Part shown: positions 1 through 8,504 of the stretch, piece by piece
How the letters are laid out: every line of letters begins with the position of its first letter
Position numbering within the stretch: position 1 is the first letter of the stretch
NCBI GenBank assembly: GCA_964352475.1
Contig: CAYGSL010000018.1
Location: 1 to 64,000 of the forward strand
Length of the DNA stretch: 64,000 nt
Source of the DNA: JAUIET01 sp964352475
GTDB lineage: Bacteria; Pseudomonadota; Gammaproteobacteria; Pseudomonadales; JAUIET01
Reading direction: 5' to 3'
Notes under the pieces: generated by a model
The model's database searches: none
What the model was told of the DNA's origin: nothing
What the model saw: only the letters and a program-made list of their open reading frames with translations
Translations under genes and position numbers: made by a program

Positions 1-67
1 AGTGATTTTCTGGTGGACGTTCGTGTCGAAATAGAATGCATCGCGTACATTGCCTGATCTTCTGCGG

Positions 68-724
68 CTATTCTTTCAGGAAATCAAACGTCACTTCCGT
101 ATATGCGTCATTTGCCATTTCCTTGCGCAAGTTTTCCATGGTTTTGAACGGAGAATCAATCAACATCAGATTGGTAACCCAGGCTGGCGTTGGGCCGGCA
201 GGATCAATATGACCCTCGCTGGAGATCTCCAGCGAGCCGTCGGGCTTGGGTAGCATCATCCATCGAGTTACGGCATTTTGCAGTCGAACCGCCTTCTTTG
301 TAGCTGGCACCAGATCTGAGTCGGTTGCTGTAGCGGTCATGGTCACCATTCCTGTATCCGGGTTGCGTTCCCATTTTACGTGGGTGATTGCGTCTCTATC
401 TTTCACTGGCCATGGAATGTCGTTCAGGTTGTAGACGAAGAATTCTGTTTCACTGATGGTTTCTACAACGCGGGATTCCTTGCAAAGATCTGCCCACCGG
501 GGACAAGCCTCACCATCCTGAATCAAGGCCACCACGCTTTGCAGACGAAAATCTGTTTGCATTACGCTGCGCACCTGTTTGAACTTGGAGCCTTCAACGT
601 CGCGGGTATAAACCTGTATTCCGTTCTTGTCTTTCCTTAACTCCCAACCATCACTAGCGTCTTGTTGAGCGATCGCAATTGAGGCGATGGTCGACAAAAT
701 GCCTATAAGAAAAAAGTGCTTCAT
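68..724 (-). CDS. START-domain lipid-binding family protein, exported
   Basis: 218-residue protein when started at the internal ATG at 724. That start gives a clean signal peptide (MKHFFLIGILSTIASIAIA) and is preferred over the ORF start 39 bases upstream. The mature part has the START/SRPBCC pattern: 'GWELRKDKNGIQVYTRDVEGS' style opening, a central 'YNLNDIPWPVKDRD' segment and a C-terminal helix. Members of this family hold a hydrophobic ligand in a helix-grip fold; the ligand here is unknown. It follows the cyclase-family gene on the same strand by about 30 bases, so the two are probably co-transcribed. The fold assignment is fairly safe, the role is not. Confidence 0.8.
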   Translation of the reverse strand: MKHFFLIGILSTIASIAIAQQDASDGWELRKDKNGIQVYTRDVEGSKFKQVRSVMQTDFRLQSVVALIQDGEACPRWADLCKESRVVETISETEFFVYNLNDIPWPVKDRDAITHVKWERNPDTGMVTMTATATDSDLVPATKKAVRLQNAVTRWMMLPKPDGSLEISSEGHIDPAGPTPAWVTNLMLIDSPFKTMENLRKEMANDAYTEVTFDFLKE

Positions 725-756
725 AATCAGTCTCAATCGTTCTGGAAGTATCAACA

Positions 757-1716
757 TCACCACATGGCAACCGGGTTTATCATCATCTGCACAGCACCTT
801 TCAACCGTGCTTGCCCAAGTACAAACATAAATTCACTGACGCCTTCTTCAGCAAGTCTTCCAGTATTCATTGTTTCCAGAATATAAATGCCGTGATGCTT
901 TAACATCGTGACGTGGCCGTAAAATTGCTTGTCACCGGGTGCTGCTGGAATGGCTTCCAGGCCCCATGTGTCGGCACCAACCGCCATGGGCTTCTGTTCG
1001 GCAAGAAAAACAGCAGCATCATTGTTTAGCCCAGGTTCTGTTGATACCCACTCTTGCGGTGCCGATTCAAGTTTGTTGTCGGTCCAACCCGTGTGCAACA
1101 AAATGACATCGCCTTCGCGCAATTTGATGTTCTGCGCCTTCATTGCGGCCTTGAGGTCATTTCTGGATATTACCTGGCCACCGGCCAGTGTCTCCACGTC
1201 AAAGTACTTGGCCATGTTAATCAGTACGCCTCGGCTGACCATGGGTGGAATCTGGTGAATGCCAAGTCGGGTTAGACCGGTAAGCTGGGAGATGTCAGTT
1301 GCCTTATTACAGTTGTAGTATTCGCCAATCTCACCCATGTGGCCCAAACCATCCAACTGAGGCCCAATTCCCCACCACAGTTGGGCGAGATCATCGTTGT
1401 ACACGGCGTCCCAGCCAAAGTCTTGCTTGAGTGACCGCCCATTTTGCTGATTCGGTTGAACGACCTGCAGCATCATTTTTCGGGGTGAAAACGCTGGCAT
1501 GTCTGGGTCAATAACAATGCCCAAGGGGTGGCTTACCCCTTTCTTGATAAGCTTCGCAGCCCTTAAGGTGTTTTCAGGAGTCACCCTGTTAGCGGCGCCA
1601 ATCTGGTCATCTGCGCCCCATTGGGATGGCTTGCATTCTTCCGCGCTAGCTTGGCTTGCGAATAAGCTGACTGAGAGAACGAATACGAAAGTCATAACGC
1701 GGTTAGAGAACGGCAT
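757..1716 (-). CDS. Cyclase family protein (kynurenine formamidase-like), periplasmic
   Basis: About 319 residues from the ATG at 1716, which has AGGAG 6-7 bases upstream and opens a signal peptide ending near 'SLFASQASA'. A longer ORF start at 1803 lacks this support. The body matches the putative cyclase family (PF04199): 'GADDQIGAANRVTPENT', a 'QLDGLGHMG' segment in place of the HGGTHxD metal site, 'LREGDVILLHTGW', and 'VGADTWGLEAIP'. Family members are metal-dependent hydrolases such as kynurenine formamidase and isatin hydrolase; the substrate here cannot be told. The export signal is typical of a subset of the family. It precedes the START-domain gene on the same strand. Confidence 0.82.
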   Translation of the reverse strand: MPFSNRVMTFVFVLSVSLFASQASAEECKPSQWGADDQIGAANRVTPENTLRAAKLIKKGVSHPLGIVIDPDMPAFSPRKMMLQVVQPNQQNGRSLKQDFGWDAVYNDDLAQLWWGIGPQLDGLGHMGEIGEYYNCNKATDISQLTGLTRLGIHQIPPMVSRGVLINMAKYFDVETLAGGQVISRNDLKAAMKAQNIKLREGDVILLHTGWTDNKLESAPQEWVSTEPGLNNDAAVFLAEQKPMAVGADTWGLEAIPAAPGDKQFYGHVTMLKHHGIYILETMNTGRLAEEGVSEFMFVLGQARLKGAVQMMINPVAMW

Positions 1717-1821
1717 ACTGGGCTCCTGATTTGCTAGCTTATAAATTATTGATGCAACGCCTTGGTGATTGAGCATTTTCAACCCTAAGTTGCAGAATAA
1801 CAAGCGCAGGTCGGAGATTGT

Positions 1822-3216
1822 TTAATAGCTAGGCAAAGGTGTTTCACGGTCAGACGGCAAGCTCACGCGAACGCTTAATCCATGAGGCGTGACATTTTGT
1901 GCAGTGATTTCACCCTTGTGCAGGCGCACGTTACGTTCTGCAATGGCTAGCCCAAGACCGTGGCCGCCACTGTCGCGCTCGCGCGCCTCAGACGCTCGGT
2001 AGAAAGGTGTGAACAGCTTTTCGAGATGTTGCTCTTCAACACCTGGGCCCTGATCTTGCACCGTTACGTGATATCGCTGGTTTTCTTGCGTCAATAGCAC
2101 TTTCACGTCGCTTCTGTCTGGCGCGAAACGAATTGCATTCTGCAACAAATTTTCAAAAACGCTGTTTAGCAGACGACCACGGGTTGAGATTACCGCCTCC
2201 TCGAGGTCGGTTTTTAATTCAATATTCAGATTTTTCTCGGCCACACTTGCCAGGCTATTTTCAATACAGTGCATCAGTAAGCCCTTCAGATCAACCGCAT
2301 CGGTCAAGGCGATATTCTGTTGCGGCAGGCTCAGTATTTGCTCAATAAGTTCGTCAATTGCCTGTACCTCAGATTCAATACGATTGAGCTCTGCACTCAC
2401 ATCCTGATGGTCACCGGCGTTTTTCTGCTGGGCCAGGCCTAAGGCCGCTTGCAAGCGGGCCAGCGGTGAACGTAATTCATGCGATACATCTTTAATCAGA
2501 CGCGCCTGGTTTCCCAGTGTGTCTTCCACCTTCTCGGTCATGCGATCAAAGTCTGCAGCAAGTAGCTTTAATTCATCATTGCCAGCTTCATTACCGGTCA
2601 TTGTGCGAACACCGTAGTCACCGGCAGTGACCTGGTTCATGGCGGTTCGTAACCTTCGAATGGGCACAGTAAAGTAACGCGCCAACCACAAGCACAGCAG
2701 GCCGCTAATCACTACCGAAATACCAAACCGAATACTGGCATTGCGAATAAACAAACGTTCAAACTCGCTCTTTGGCGTAGGCACTTTCATCACATATCGC
2801 GCAACATCGTTTTGGGTTTGCTGAAATACGCGGCGGTGTGCGCTTCGGCTATGGTAAATATGCCGGCCTCTGGTTAGTGAGTTTCCGCGTGCTTTCGTCA
2901 GTACTTGTAATAACTCGCGCCATTCTTCGGTGGAATAGGGTGAAGAAGCGGTGTCGAACAGGGCATTGCCCTCGCGACCAAATAGAAAAAACTCCACATG
3001 ATGGCGTCGTTTGAGCTGTGCGGCCCACTGCTGAAATTTCTCGGTATCACCGGTTCTCAGCAGCCGGCGCGCTTCTCTAGCCAGCGCTCTGGGTGGCGGG
3101 CCTTGTTCAAAACTGTTGTTAACAGGGATGTACTGAGACAGCCAGAACGCACCACCAACCATCAGCAGCGTACTAAGCCAAAAGGCGAGAAAGATTTTCC
3201 AGTACAGGTTAAGCAT
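1822..3216 (-). CDS. Sensor histidine kinase, CpxA-like
   Basis: 464 residues with the usual sensor kinase order: TM1 (about 5-30), a periplasmic sensing part (about 31-158), TM2 (about 160-180), HAMP (about 183-235), HisKA with phosphoacceptor H247 in 'KDVSHELRSPLARLQ', and a C-terminal ATPase domain with 'NLLQNAIRFAP', 'DQGPGVEEQHLEKLF' and 'GGHGLGLAIAERNV'. This arrangement resembles envelope-stress kinases of the CpxA group. No response regulator lies next to it: the upstream gene is divergent and the downstream genes are enzymes. It therefore looks like an orphan kinase, or its partner has been lost or moved. The ATG at 3216 has TAGGA about 10 bases upstream. Confidence 0.9.
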   Translation of the reverse strand: MLNLYWKIFLAFWLSTLLMVGGAFWLSQYIPVNNSFEQGPPPRALAREARRLLRTGDTEKFQQWAAQLKRRHHVEFFLFGREGNALFDTASSPYSTEEWRELLQVLTKARGNSLTRGRHIYHSRSAHRRVFQQTQNDVARYVMKVPTPKSEFERLFIRNASIRFGISVVISGLLCLWLARYFTVPIRRLRTAMNQVTAGDYGVRTMTGNEAGNDELKLLAADFDRMTEKVEDTLGNQARLIKDVSHELRSPLARLQAALGLAQQKNAGDHQDVSAELNRIESEVQAIDELIEQILSLPQQNIALTDAVDLKGLLMHCIENSLASVAEKNLNIELKTDLEEAVISTRGRLLNSVFENLLQNAIRFAPDRSDVKVLLTQENQRYHVTVQDQGPGVEEQHLEKLFTPFYRASEARERDSGGHGLGLAIAERNVRLHKGEITAQNVTPHGLSVRVSLPSDRETPLPSY

Positions 3217-3355
3217 GCAGCTGGATTCCTAGTGAGATCAGTGAAATTATATGTGCTAATAGCACCAGTTCGCGCCGGGAAGTCGGGTTTACTTAAACTT
3301 TACTCGGTACGCTTGCTGTAAAATACCGGCTAAGTAACCCGGAGCATACGAATCC

Positions 3356-4756
3356 ATGTGGCTGTACGTGTTTAGAAAGCAGTTTTTTATTCTTTTTTAC
3401 TACGGTGTCCTCGGCGCCTGTCTTGTGAGTTGTTCAGATTTAAGCGAACCTCAGTTTCGGGAATATGTGCCACCTTCTTCCGTCAGCATTGTACCCTCTG
3501 CTATCCCTGAAGGCGCTTTGGGTGAGGTGAGCACCCTGAGTTTTAGAGTGCTGATGACAGAGCCGCAAACTAAGCCGGTCACACTGAGTTACCGAATTAA
3601 CCCGCTTACAGCGACTGAGAATCAGGACTATTCAGCGGCAACTGGCGAAGTAGCGATTGAACCTGGTGCGCTTGAAGCCACTATCGATGTGATGTTGATT
3701 GGCGATAGTGACGAAGAGCCTGCGGAAACATTTGAACTTATTGTCACCAGTAGCGAAAACGCGGTTCTCGCGAACAGTACCGTTATTGGCACCATCGCCA
3801 ATGACGACAGTGTCTGTGACTCGCCTTTTGTCAAAGCGCAACCAAACCGCTGGCGGGTAAATGGGGCAGACCCGCTTAACTACGCCCATCGTGGTGGCGT
3901 AATCGATTTTCCGGAAAACACTTTGTATGCCTATGCGGAAGTAGCAAGAGTGGGTGCGGATGTGCTCGAGATGGATGTGTATCAAACCGCTGATAATGAA
4001 TTGGTCATACTGCATGACCTGGACGTTGATCGCACCACCAATGGCACGGGCAATGTAGTTGATTTAACGCTGGAAGAACTGCGCGCACTGGACGCCGCCT
4101 ACTGGTTTGTGCCTGGTGTGGGAACGCCCAGAGATCGACCGATCGATGAGTATATTTTCAGAGGCATCGCGACCGGAGACAAACCACCACCTGCGGGATA
4201 TTCCGCCGAAGATTTCAGAATACCTACACTGGAGGAAGCTTTACAGCGTTTTGCCGGCTACCTGATTAATGTTGAACTGAAACCCGACCTGGACGGCAGT
4301 GGTAATTACGAGCAACAAATTGCTGATTTGCTTCAGCGCTACGGTCGTTTCAATGATTTGATTGCCGCATCTTTCGTGGATGAGGCGGCTAATAATTTTA
4401 AGGCCGTTGCTCCTTGCGTGCATACCTCTGTTCCTCTGGATCAAGGCACTGGTATTGTGTTAGGTGCGCTGGGGCCCGCTACCATGCCACCCGTACCAGA
4501 GCATGTTGCTTTTCAGGTGCCGCCAGATACGAGTCAGATAAGTCAGATCCCCGACAATTTTTTCCTGGAGGTAGTGACACCTGATTTCATAGCAGACGCT
4601 CATGCGGTTAATCTAGCGGTTCAAGTGTGGACGGTAAACACCTGCGAGGAAATGCTCAGGATGATCGACCTGGGTGTGGATGCGATCATGACAGACAGGC
4701 CGATATTGCTGGAAGATATTTTGAATACAGCACCGGCGGATCGAAGCTGTAACTGA
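3356..4756 (+). CDS. Lipoprotein with Calx-beta domain fused to glycerophosphodiester phosphodiesterase
   Basis: 466 residues. The N-terminus has a hydrophobic segment and a lipobox LVSC with C26, so it is probably a lipid-anchored envelope protein. Residues about 40-150 form a Calx-beta repeat ('TATENQDYSAATGEVAIEPG', 'DSDEEPAETFELIV', 'GTIANDDS'), a calcium-binding beta-sandwich. Residues about 175-460 are a GDPD barrel: H178-R179 in 'YAHRGG', 'PENT', E205 and D207 in 'VLEMDVY', H220-D221 in 'ILHDLDVDRTT', and a late 'VQVWTVNT' and 'GVDAIMTDRP'. GDPD enzymes release an alcohol from glycerophosphodiesters. The Calx-beta fusion is less common and may position the enzyme on a surface or polymer. 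It is divergent from the kinase gene. Confidence 0.88.
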   Translation: MWLYVFRKQFFILFYYGVLGACLVSCSDLSEPQFREYVPPSSVSIVPSAIPEGALGEVSTLSFRVLMTEPQTKPVTLSYRINPLTATENQDYSAATGEVAIEPGALEATIDVMLIGDSDEEPAETFELIVTSSENAVLANSTVIGTIANDDSVCDSPFVKAQPNRWRVNGADPLNYAHRGGVIDFPENTLYAYAEVARVGADVLEMDVYQTADNELVILHDLDVDRTTNGTGNVVDLTLEELRALDAAYWFVPGVGTPRDRPIDEYIFRGIATGDKPPPAGYSAEDFRIPTLEEALQRFAGYLINVELKPDLDGSGNYEQQIADLLQRYGRFNDLIAASFVDEAANNFKAVAPCVHTSVPLDQGTGIVLGALGPATMPPVPEHVAFQVPPDTSQISQIPDNFFLEVVTPDFIADAHAVNLAVQVWTVNTCEEMLRMIDLGVDAIMTDRPILLEDILNTAPADRSCN

Positions 4757-4814
4757 ATACGCTGGGAGCCTGTTACTGAGGCTGCGCATGCGTTTGGGGA
4801 TGAGACTTGTGAAT

Positions 4815-5180
4815 TTAAGGCAGTTTATCTTCAGTGTGACAAGCCAGACATTCTCGAATCGGGCCATGCTTTTCACCCTCGGCTTGCTTCTCCTCATGGC
4901 AACCCATGCAAAGCTCATGAAACTGTTGTTCCAGATCAAGTCGTAGGCCTTTAGTGGCAACATGACACTCCAGACATAAGCCCTGGCCGGATTTATCAAC
5001 GTAATTGTGATGGCAGGCAATGCATTGTTGTTTGCCATGAGTCTGGTGGTCGAAGGTCATCGCCAGGCGCGGCTCATATCGGGTTTCCTGTTTCGATTGG
5101 TGATGGTCGGAAGACAGATACAGCATTGCTGAAACCACTGCCATAATCAGAGACATGAAAAACAGCGCGCTTTTTTTCAT
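4815..5180 (-). CDS. Small tetraheme cytochrome c
   Basis: 121 residues with an N-terminal signal or anchor helix (about 5-23) and four CxxCH haem sites: C53-H57, C69-H73, C91-H95 and C111-H115. There are extra histidines (H45, H48, H58, H88, H105) that could serve as sixth ligands, as in class III cytochromes. It is the last gene of the run of electron-transfer genes downstream of the amine dehydrogenase. Its start (ATG at 5180) overlaps the stop of the membrane protein gene by four bases, so it is translationally coupled. Likely role: periplasmic electron carrier between the amine dehydrogenase side and a membrane partner; this is inferred from position. Confidence 0.85.
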   Translation of the reverse strand: MKKSALFFMSLIMAVVSAMLYLSSDHHQSKQETRYEPRLAMTFDHQTHGKQQCIACHHNYVDKSGQGLCLECHVATKGLRLDLEQQFHELCMGCHEEKQAEGEKHGPIRECLACHTEDKLP

Positions 5181-5812
5181 CGCAGCGGCCAGTTTAACGC
5201 AACTGAAAGTACCGCCGAAACTGCGATGCCACAGGCAAGAAAGCCGAGCGGCGAATACGCTCTCAGATTAATGCGCTCATTGAATCTTGCAGGAATGAAT
5301 AGTGGGCCTAGCAACAATGCTATTGCAAACCACTGCAATGGAGATCGAATGTAAAACCCGCTGCCGATAACATGGTATGCCACGCAGGCGATCAATACCC
5401 AGCTGAGCGGCTTATGCCAACGACGAAATGCGTAGACGTCGCGGAAGCTGCGTTTTCGATTGCCTGGTACCGCGCTTATAACAATGAACAGCAGAAGCAG
5501 TAGGGCGAGAACTCCAGACCACATGTATATTGGCGCGCCAGGCAATAAGTACTGCAGAACCAGAGAGTCTATAAGCAGTAGAGCGATTATGTGAGCCGCG
5601 ACTAGCGCAATCACCGCGTAGCTGAAATGTTTATGGGTCAACTGCAAGTTGCTTTGTCTGCCTTGCAAGCTCAAATAGATTAAGCCTGCGAATGCAGCAA
5701 AACCAAACCCATTAGCCCAATCCCACAAGTAACCAGCGGCGGCCCGCTCACCGAGCAGAACACCAATAATTGGCAGCAGAAAGCAATAGGCTGTGAGTCG
5801 GTCGGGCAACAC
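5177..5812 (-). CDS. Ferric-reductase-like transmembrane protein (b-haem type)
   Basis: 211 residues, mostly hydrophobic with about six membrane spans. Histidines placed in membrane segments ('LTHKHFSYAV', 'VAAHIIAL', 'FRRWHKPLSW', 'VAYHVIGSG') match the ferric-reductase-like transmembrane domain, where they bind two b haems. It lacks the cytoplasmic FAD/NAD domains of full ferric reductases or NADPH oxidases. The start is GTG at 5812, immediately after the TGA of the diheme cytochrome gene. Being between two c-type cytochrome genes, it probably links periplasmic c-haems to the membrane pool. Function is inferred from the domain and context. Confidence 0.75.
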   Translation of the reverse strand: MLPDRLTAYCFLLPIIGVLLGERAAAGYLWDWANGFGFAAFAGLIYLSLQGRQSNLQLTHKHFSYAVIALVAAHIIALLLIDSLVLQYLLPGAPIYMWSGVLALLLLLFIVISAVPGNRKRSFRDVYAFRRWHKPLSWVLIACVAYHVIGSGFYIRSPLQWFAIALLLGPLFIPARFNERINLRAYSPLGFLACGIAVSAVLSVALNWPLR

Positions 5813-6379
5813 TCAATAGGCTTGCTGGCTATAGTACTCTGCCACGTCTTTCATCTGCTGCTCGTTTAGCTCATTAGCGATCACGTTCATGATGGGAGAC
5901 TGGCGGGTGCCTTGTTGAAAAGCTTGTAGTTGCTTTAATAGATACTGCGCTTTCTGACCGGCCAGATTGGGCCACAAATCGTTTACTGTATAGCCATGCA
6001 CACCGTGGCAGGATAGACAGTTAGCACGAACATTCATACCTGCCTTGTTTACCTCATCTGCGGTTGGTTTGCCGGGCCTTTCCATATTGGAATAGTAGCT
6101 GGCTAATGAGGCTATCTGAGCATCGCTTAAGTTTTTCACAAAGACCTGCATGGTTGGCTCTTTGCGAACGCCGTCGCGAAACGCTGTGATTTCCTTCACC
6201 AGGTATTCGTGTTTTTGGCCAGCAAGGTTTGGCCAGATTGCTGCGCTGGAGATGCCATTGACTCCGTGACAGGCAACGCAGGTTTGCGCAAGTGCTTCGC
6301 CGTCTTCGGCGTGAGAGAGCGGTCCAGCAAACAGTAGCAAGAGTAAGCTTACTGACGGAAAAAAAGAAATTAGTTTCAT
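5813..6379 (-). CDS. Diheme cytochrome c, c4 type
   Basis: 188 residues from the ATG at 6379, chosen because GAGGG stands five bases upstream; an ATG 12 bases earlier overlaps the stop of the previous gene. A signal peptide ends near 'GPLSHA'. Two similar cytochrome c halves follow, each with CxxCH (C34-H38 and C121-H125), a 'WPNLAGQK' segment and a methionine (in 'PTMQVF' and 'PIMNVI') fit to be the sixth ligand. The internal repeat is the mark of cytochrome c4. It lies between the monoheme cytochrome and the ferric-reductase-like gene with no spacing, so it belongs to the amine dehydrogenase operon. It may accept electrons from the dehydrogenase, or play a part in cofactor maturation; neither can be shown here. 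Confidence 0.88.
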   Translation of the reverse strand: MKLISFFPSVSLLLLLFAGPLSHAEDGEALAQTCVACHGVNGISSAAIWPNLAGQKHEYLVKEITAFRDGVRKEPTMQVFVKNLSDAQIASLASYYSNMERPGKPTADEVNKAGMNVRANCLSCHGVHGYTVNDLWPNLAGQKAQYLLKQLQAFQQGTRQSPIMNVIANELNEQQMKDVAEYYSQQAY

Positions 6380-6387
6380 AATTACCC

Positions 6388-6795
6388 TCATTGTAGTTCC
6401 GACAGCAGCTGTTCGCGGTGCTTCAGTACTTCAAGCAAAGGCTGCTTACGATATTCAGTGACTTCCTTTGCCGTGTACTCCTGCCATTCCTGTGGCAAAC
6501 TATCACCGGCAAATCGATTCAAGGTCCAGTTCATTAAATCTGCAAGTTGTGCGTCGCTTATCGGGGCATTGGCCGCACCTGGTACTCTAACCAAATACTC
6601 CCGACCGGCTTGTGAATTCAGGAACACGCCCATCTCAGACTGGATCCTTGGTACACCTTTACGGCCATCACCCGTCGGACCATGACAACCCTGGCAAAAA
6701 AGCTGGTAGTTGTAGTGCGCACGCTCGGGCATTTGCTCCGCCTGCAAGATAGCGGACAGAGTCAAAAGTGTTAGAAATAGAATGCTAGTCTTCAA
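6388..6795 (-). CDS. Monoheme cytochrome c next to amine dehydrogenase
   Basis: 135 residues if started at TTG 6795. This start follows the aauA stop by eight bases, has AAAGAG just upstream and opens a normal signal peptide (MKTSILFLTLLTLSAILQA). The longer ATG reading from 6876 would put charged residues before the signal and overlap aauA by more than 70 bases, so it is rejected. One haem site: C34, C37, H38 in 'FCQGCHGPTGDG'. The C-terminal third is rich in E, Q and K and looks helical. It is the first cytochrome after the light chain and is the best candidate for the direct electron acceptor of the dehydrogenase, a role played by azurin or amicyanin in other species. Confidence 0.82.
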   Translation of the reverse strand: MKTSILFLTLLTLSAILQAEQMPERAHYNYQLFCQGCHGPTGDGRKGVPRIQSEMGVFLNSQAGREYLVRVPGAANAPISDAQLADLMNWTLNRFAGDSLPQEWQEYTAKEVTEYRKQPLLEVLKHREQLLSELQ

Positions 6796-6803
6796 TCTGC
6801 TCT

Positions 6804-7325
6804 TTAATCTTCCAGGGCCAGGCCAACAACGATCGCCGTAGAGCAATGGTAAATAGTGCTTGAAGAACCCAGACACCAGTTAATGTCATTGGATTTGTCG
6901 GCTCGGTATACCGGCCGGTCTCGTTCGTCTCTTTGGCATAAACAGTTTGCGCACTGCGTGGCGCCACAACAGTCGTTATAGGAAATCACGTAGTTGCGAC
7001 CATCGTCAGGATTGGTGCAAGTGCCTATCCATGTCAAAGTCGACATTTCGGTGCCAGGGGGGCAACTATTGTACGTTCCGCCACAGCATTCGCAGAGGAA
7101 GCCATCAATCGCACAATAGCGCCAGTAGTCGCAGGTGGTTGGGTCGCCGGTATCAACGGGTGCACTGGCTTGTGCGCTACCCTCAGACGCGCGCGCAACC
7201 GGTAACAGAGGAATGCTGGCGGCACCCACCATTGCCGTTCCTATTCCGCGTAACAGTCCGCGCCGTGAACTGCGCTGGGCAACATGTCGCGATGACTTTT
7301 CCATGAATTTGTCGAGAATGTTCAT
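6804..7325 (-). CDS. aauA: Aromatic amine dehydrogenase, light (TTQ) subunit
   Basis: 173 residues from ATG 7325, with AGGT seven bases upstream. The twin-arginine signal 'SSRRGLLRG' (residues 19-27) fits folded export. The cysteine-rich core matches TTQ-dependent amine dehydrogenase light chains: 'CDYWRYCAIDGFLCECCGG', 'CPPGT', 'ISYNDCCG' and 'NDINWC'. By alignment with methylamine dehydrogenase, W99 and W150 are the pair joined into tryptophan tryptophylquinone, and D74 and D118 are the active-site aspartates. 'DGFLC', 'WIGTC' and 'YxISYxDCCG' are closer to what I recall of aromatic amine dehydrogenase than of methylamine dehydrogenase. The enzyme oxidises primary amines to aldehyde and ammonia in the periplasm. 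Confidence 0.93.
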   Translation of the reverse strand: MNILDKFMEKSSRHVAQRSSRRGLLRGIGTAMVGAASIPLLPVARASEGSAQASAPVDTGDPTTCDYWRYCAIDGFLCECCGGTYNSCPPGTEMSTLTWIGTCTNPDDGRNYVISYNDCCGATQCANCLCQRDERDRPVYRADKSNDINWCLGSSSTIYHCSTAIVVGLALED

Positions 7326-7356
7326 AGTTTTTACCTGTACCTTATGCCTGTGCGTC

Positions 7357-7956
7357 TTAGTGATCGCGTGCGGCCATGTAATCCTGAATTGAAGCGACTT
7401 TGCGTTCTTTCGCTTCAAACAGACTTTCCAAATGCTCTCGTGAATTAACAATCCCCATCGATGCCACTTTACCCAGCTCATCAATAACCACGGCGTAAGG
7501 CAGTTTCGCAACTCCGTAACTCTTACCCAATACTTCCGAGATGATGTAAGGGAATTCTTCCAGGCCAAATTGCTTGATGTACGACTTGTGGTCCAACTCC
7601 ATACCATCCGATGCAATGACCAGTTGTAACCAGTCTGATTCAGCCTTGGCTACGGACTTAAGCGTGGGCATCAGCGTTTTGCAAACCGGGCAGTCAGGTG
7701 AGGCCCAAAACAACAGCTGGGATTTGGCCTGCTGACTCTCGCCACCAATCTGTATCATTTCAGCCGAAATACTTTGAAACGACATAGCGGGCGCATCTTG
7801 TCCCACACTGATGTTTTGATTAACCGCCAGTGCGCCAGCGGGTGCTACGCGCTCATACAAGATGCCAATCTGCCGCGTTAAGGCAAAGATCACCACACCC
7901 ATGGCCACAACTACCAGCCATAACAAAATGTTTGAGATTAATAAGGGTTCCATCAC
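7357..7956 (-). CDS. aauD: Amine dehydrogenase accessory protein AauD/MauD, thioredoxin-like
   Basis: 199 residues. An N-terminal membrane helix (about 5-27) anchors a thioredoxin-like domain with the redox motif CPVC in 'ASPDCPVCKTLMPTLKSVA' and a cis-proline region 'AKLPYAVVID'. MauD-type proteins are needed for a stable, disulfide-rich light chain; the light chain here has more than ten cysteines. The start overlaps the aauE stop (ATGA) and the gene ends 31 bases before aauA, the order known from the aau cluster of Alcaligenes faecalis (B-E-D-A). Confidence 0.92.
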   Translation of the reverse strand: MMEPLLISNILLWLVVVAMGVVIFALTRQIGILYERVAPAGALAVNQNISVGQDAPAMSFQSISAEMIQIGGESQQAKSQLLFWASPDCPVCKTLMPTLKSVAKAESDWLQLVIASDGMELDHKSYIKQFGLEEFPYIISEVLGKSYGVAKLPYAVVIDELGKVASMGIVNSREHLESLFEAKERKVASIQDYMAARDH

Positions 7957-8504
7957 GCGCCTCTGTTTCGGAGCAATTTCAATTTCTGGTTATTGGCGAT
8001 TAACTGTTCTGCGCACATATAAACAAGCAATGCGACAAGCGCAAAAGACAGGCTTAACGCTGCACTAGAGAATTGCCCTATAAGGCTGGCAGGTTCTAGC
8101 AAACAGAAAAGGGCAAACGTAATTAACAAAGCATTACGCAGTAACAGCGCAGGGCTAATCGTTGAGCTTCCAAGAGGGCCTGCACACCCGCAATCAAGGT
8201 CGCGTTTGCCTTGCACCAGCTGTACCGCCATCGCTGCCAAGTAAATGCTAAACAAGATGATAGCCAGCAGGGCACCAAGCGGCCTGGCTGCCGGAACAAA
8301 CAGTGCAATGGCTGTAAATACTTCAAACACTCCGAGCACAAGACTGACAAGATTTAATTGTGAGTGGTAGCCAAGGCCGTAACCTTCCAACACCCCACGA
8401 TAATAATTCTGATTGGCAGGGCTAAGCTTGTGAACCCCAGCCACCAGCAGAATGCCCATCAAGAAAACAGCTGTGGAGTCAGACAATATTGCTAGCAGGC
8501 TCAT
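7953..8504 (-). CDS. aauE: Amine dehydrogenase accessory membrane protein AauE/MauE
   Basis: 183 residues with about five membrane helices and the family's cysteine pair region 'RDLDCGCAGPLG' (about residues 94-105). MauE-type proteins (DoxX-like superfamily) work with MauD in forming the light-chain disulfides, perhaps by passing reducing or oxidising equivalents across the membrane. The ATG overlaps the aauB stop by one base (TGATG) and its own stop overlaps the aauD start, so B, E and D are translationally coupled. Confidence 0.9.
   Translation of the reverse strand: MSLLAILSDSTAVFLMGILLVAGVHKLSPANQNYYRGVLEGYGLGYHSQLNLVSLVLGVFEVFTAIALFVPAARPLGALLAIILFSIYLAAMAVQLVQGKRDLDCGCAGPLGSSTISPALLLRNALLITFALFCLLEPASLIGQFSSAALSLSFALVALLVYMCAEQLIANNQKLKLLRNRGA

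Noticed and set aside
4757..4814. Weak AGCC/GGCT hairpin after the GDPD gene
   Set aside because: Short stem and no T run; not called as terminator.
4613..5038. 141-residue ORF on the minus strand
   Set aside because: A frame-shifted shadow of the tetraheme cytochrome and of the end of the GDPD gene.
6796..6876. Longer ATG start for the monoheme cytochrome
   Set aside because: It overlaps aauA and puts charged residues before the signal peptide; TTG 6795 has a ribosome site and correct spacing.
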